Assembly: GCA_002412795.1 (NCBI GenBank)
Contig: DHVS01000011.1
Span: 23,251 to 87,250, forward strand
DNA length: 64,000 nt
From: a bacterium UBP2_UBA5202
Lineage (GTDB): Bacteria > Edwardsbacteria > AC1 > EtOH8
Direction: 5' to 3'
This document shows positions 62,040 to 64,000 of this stretch, one piece after another. Under the pieces are notes generated by a model that was not told the DNA's origin, did no database searches, and saw only the letters and a program-made list of their open reading frames with translations. Each line of letters opens with the position of its first letter. The stretch's first letter is position 1. Made by a program: the position numbers and the translations under genes.

Positions 62040-63854
62040 ATGGTCATGCAAATGATGCGCCGCAAAATGAAGGCTATCATGTGGGTAGTGGTGGTCACCT
62101 TCGTGGTGGGATTCGTCTATGTCATCATGGGCACCGGCGGCAGCCTGGGAAAAAGGCAGGACAAGCTGGCCCGGGGCATAATCGGCGAAGTGGGCGGTCA
62201 GGAGATCTCCACCCGCCAGTACCAGGAGGCCTTAAGCCGCAGCCGGGAACAGTACCGCAGCCGTTTCGGGGCCGATCCCGACGAGGCCACCTTCCGCCAG
62301 ATGGAGCAGGAGACCTGGCAGGGGTTGCTGGGCTCAATGATCATGCAAAAAGCCTACCGCCAGTATGGGATCAGGATATACGACGAGGAGATAGTGGGCA
62401 TCATCAGGAACCGGCCGCCCAACGAGCTGCTGCAGGACCCCCAGCTTTTGACCAACGGCCAGTTCGACATGCAGAAATACCAGTCCATAACCTCCAACCC
62501 CCAAAACCTGGCCTGGCTGGTGAATTATGAGAATCAGCTGCGGGAGCAGCTGCCCCAGCAGAAGCTGAACCTGCAGGTGCTGGCCGGGGTGCGGGTGACC
62601 GACCAGGAGATCATCAGGGCCTTTCAGGATCAGAACGAAAAGGTCAAGGCCAGTTTCATAGCTGTTGATCCGGGCAGGTACCTGAACACCAAGGAAGAGG
62701 TGGCCGCCGCCGAGATCGCGGCCTATTACAAATCCCATCAGGGTGATTTCAAGGCCCCGGAACGGGTGAAGATCTCCTTCGTGGCTTTGGCCAAGGAGCC
62801 CACCGAGCGGGACCTGGCCGAACTTAAACTGAAGATAGACGATATCTACGCCCAGGCGGTCAGGCCCGGCGCCAGCTTTGACACCCTGGCCATGGAATAC
62901 TCCGAGGATCCGGGTTCGGCCCTCAACGGCGGGGACCTGGGCTTCTTTGAAAAAGAGGCCATGGACCCGGCCTTTGCCGAGGCGGCCTTCAAGCTTTCGC
63001 CCAGACAGATATCCAAGCCCTTCCAAAGCAGTTTTGGCTGGCACATCGTCAAGGTGGAAGAAAGAAAGACCGAAGCCGGAAAGCTCAAGGTAAGGGCCCG
63101 CCACATCCTGTTGCGCAAACAGCCGGGCGAGGAGACCCTGTCCCAGCTGCGCAGCAGGGCCGAGGCCCTGGCGGAACGGGCCAAAACCGAGGAATTTGAA
63201 AAGGCGGCCCAGGCCGAAGGATTGCAGGCCACGCCCACCGGCTTTTTGCCCCGGGGCTCCTTTATTCCCGGGCTGGGAGCATTCCCCGAGGCCCTCAACT
63301 TTGCCTTTGACGAAAAGGCCGGGACGGTGAGCCCGGTGATGGAGAACGAAGGAGCGCTGGTGGTGGTCCGGGTGCTGGAGAAGCGAAAGGAAGGCATTCA
63401 GCCCCTGGCCGACGTGGAACAGCGCATCAAGATGACCATCATCCGAGAACGCGCCATGGACCAGGCCAAAGCCCTGGCCCGGCAGATCAAATCTTCCATC
63501 GAAACAGGCCAGACCATGCAGCAGGCGGCGGTTGCCGCCGGGGCCAGGTTCGACACCACCGCCCTGATCACCCGCGATGACATGGTGCCGGGGGTGGGGG
63601 CCCGCAACGAATTCTTCGGCGCGGCCTTCAACCAGCCTTTGGGGGTGGTCGGCAGCCCGGTGGCCACCGAATACGGGGTATATCTGATCCGGGTGGAAAA
63701 ACACCTCCTGCCCGATCAGGCCCTGCTCAGCCAGCAGGCGGCCCAGATAGCCCAGCAGCTTCTGCAGGCCAAACAGCGCCAGGCCATGCAAGAGTGGTAT
63801 AACTATTTCCAGAGCGGGCTGAAGATCCGGGATTACCGGGTTTCGGGGATGTAG
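62040..63854 (+). CDS. PpiD/SurA-like periplasmic foldase
   Basis: A 604-residue protein anchored by one N-terminal helix (IMWVVVVTFVVGFVYVIM). A SurA-N-type chaperone region (about 50-220) is followed by a parvulin PpiC domain with YSEDPGSALNGGDLGFF and FGWHIVKVEE (about 230-345), and a second, degenerate parvulin-like domain starting KVRARHILLRKQPGEE. Two domains and a membrane anchor match PpiD, which helps proteins emerging from the Sec translocon. It is a single-gene unit with a promoter and terminator. Confidence 0.9.
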   Translation: MVMQMMRRKMKAIMWVVVVTFVVGFVYVIMGTGGSLGKRQDKLARGIIGEVGGQEISTRQYQEALSRSREQYRSRFGADPDEATFRQMEQETWQGLLGSMIMQKAYRQYGIRIYDEEIVGIIRNRPPNELLQDPQLLTNGQFDMQKYQSITSNPQNLAWLVNYENQLREQLPQQKLNLQVLAGVRVTDQEIIRAFQDQNEKVKASFIAVDPGRYLNTKEEVAAAEIAAYYKSHQGDFKAPERVKISFVALAKEPTERDLAELKLKIDDIYAQAVRPGASFDTLAMEYSEDPGSALNGGDLGFFEKEAMDPAFAEAAFKLSPRQISKPFQSSFGWHIVKVEERKTEAGKLKVRARHILLRKQPGEETLSQLRSRAEALAERAKTEEFEKAAQAEGLQATPTGFLPRGSFIPGLGAFPEALNFAFDEKAGTVSPVMENEGALVVVRVLEKRKEGIQPLADVEQRIKMTIIRERAMDQAKALARQIKSSIETGQTMQQAAVAAGARFDTTALITRDDMVPGVGARNEFFGAAFNQPLGVVGSPVATEYGVYLIRVEKHLLPDQALLSQQAAQIAQQLLQAKQRQAMQEWYNYFQSGLKIRDYRVSGM

Positions 63855-63887
63855 GGCAGGGGACATTTTACAGGCAACAGACAATAG

Positions 63888-63921
63888 AATAGCCGGAATC
63901 TTATGATTCCGGCTATTTATG
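63888..63921 (+). terminator. Rho-independent terminator
   Basis: A 13-bp stem (63888-63900 with 63905-63917) and a TTAT loop, then TATGTTTT, after the PpiD-like gene. Confidence 0.8.
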
Positions 63922-63939
63922 TTTTATTCATAAAAAAGC

Positions 63940-63968
63940 TTGACGTGAGTGTTATCTTGTAATATTCT
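63940..63968 (+). promoter_or_regulatory. Predicted promoter at the right edge
   Basis: TTGACG at 63940-63945, 17-nt spacer, TATTCT at 63963-63968. It drives a gene that starts outside the window. Confidence 0.5.
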
Positions 63969-64000
63969 TATAGGGTACTGAACTTTGGCAAAATCAATAA

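Noticed and set aside
62334..63884. 516-codon open frame on the minus strand opposite the PpiD-like gene
   Set aside because: It has no ribosome binding site or recognisable motif and mirrors the codons of a clear parvulin-type gene.

Overview
The window looks like a chromosomal segment of a Gram-negative bacterium of the FCB type, possibly a candidate phylum such as TA06/Edwardsbacteria or WOR-3. This placement is inference from gene families, not from a marker gene. The clues are a secreted nuclease with a FlgD-like/type IX-like C-terminal sorting domain (29.8-30.9 kb), an Omp28-like lipoprotein next to a DUF6029-like outer-membrane barrel (37.1-40.7 kb), and adjacent DUF4159 and DUF4175 genes (54.9-58.8 kb). 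Promoters with near-consensus TTGACA / 17 nt / TATAAT are frequent and Shine-Dalgarno sites are clear. TAA, TAG and TGA all end genes, so the standard bacterial code applies.

The window has two parts. Positions 1-25,945 are accessory DNA: a defence-type genomic island ending in a tyrosine integrase that reads directly into tRNA-Ile2(CAT) at 25,959-26,034. Its other end lies outside the window on the left. From left to right it holds: the C-terminal part of a DUF262/GmrSD-like protein followed by a SIR2-like protein; several small unknown genes separated by repeats and dyads; a tightly overlapping operon of a caspase-like His-Cys protein, an Hsp70-TPR protein and a short UvrD-like helicase (4.4-8.8 kb); a second operon with three unknown small proteins, a CHAT-like His-Cys protein, a broken zinc-ribbon gene and a TPR protein (8.9-11.9 kb); a PPP-type phosphatase with an unknown C-terminal half; a split restriction-modification pair (PLD/SNF2-helicase plus Eco57I-like methylase, 14-20.6 kb) followed by an ADP-ribosylglycohydrolase; and a mobile module (XRE repressor, filamentous-phage-type replication protein, radical SAM protein, excisionase-like HTH protein, integrase). 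A short motif recurs at the junctions between these units.

Positions 26,179-64,000 are mostly core genome: an amidohydrolase and ABC-F ATPase, secreted endonuclease I, a heterodimeric ABC exporter, RsgA, a candidate minus-strand structured RNA of about 195 nt, the TlpA-like/Omp28-like/barrel operon, a UbiA prenyltransferase, the AmmeMemoRadiSam A and B proteins, small zinc-ribbon membrane proteins, a C_GCAxxG_C_C protein, a YgiQ radical SAM protein, a nucleotidyl cyclase, two tandem methyltransferases, a CCA-adding-type enzyme, tRNA-Leu(TAG), trigger factor, a ClpP with an Asn in place of the catalytic Asp, DUF4159/DUF4175/TPR envelope proteins, an M18 aminopeptidase and a PpiD-like foldase. 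Dispersed short repeats sit between, and in places inside, these core genes.

The best candidate for an undescribed system is the caspase-like / Hsp70-TPR / UvrD-like operon at 4,431-8,759, with the neighbouring CHAT-like operon as a possible second or accessory effector unit.
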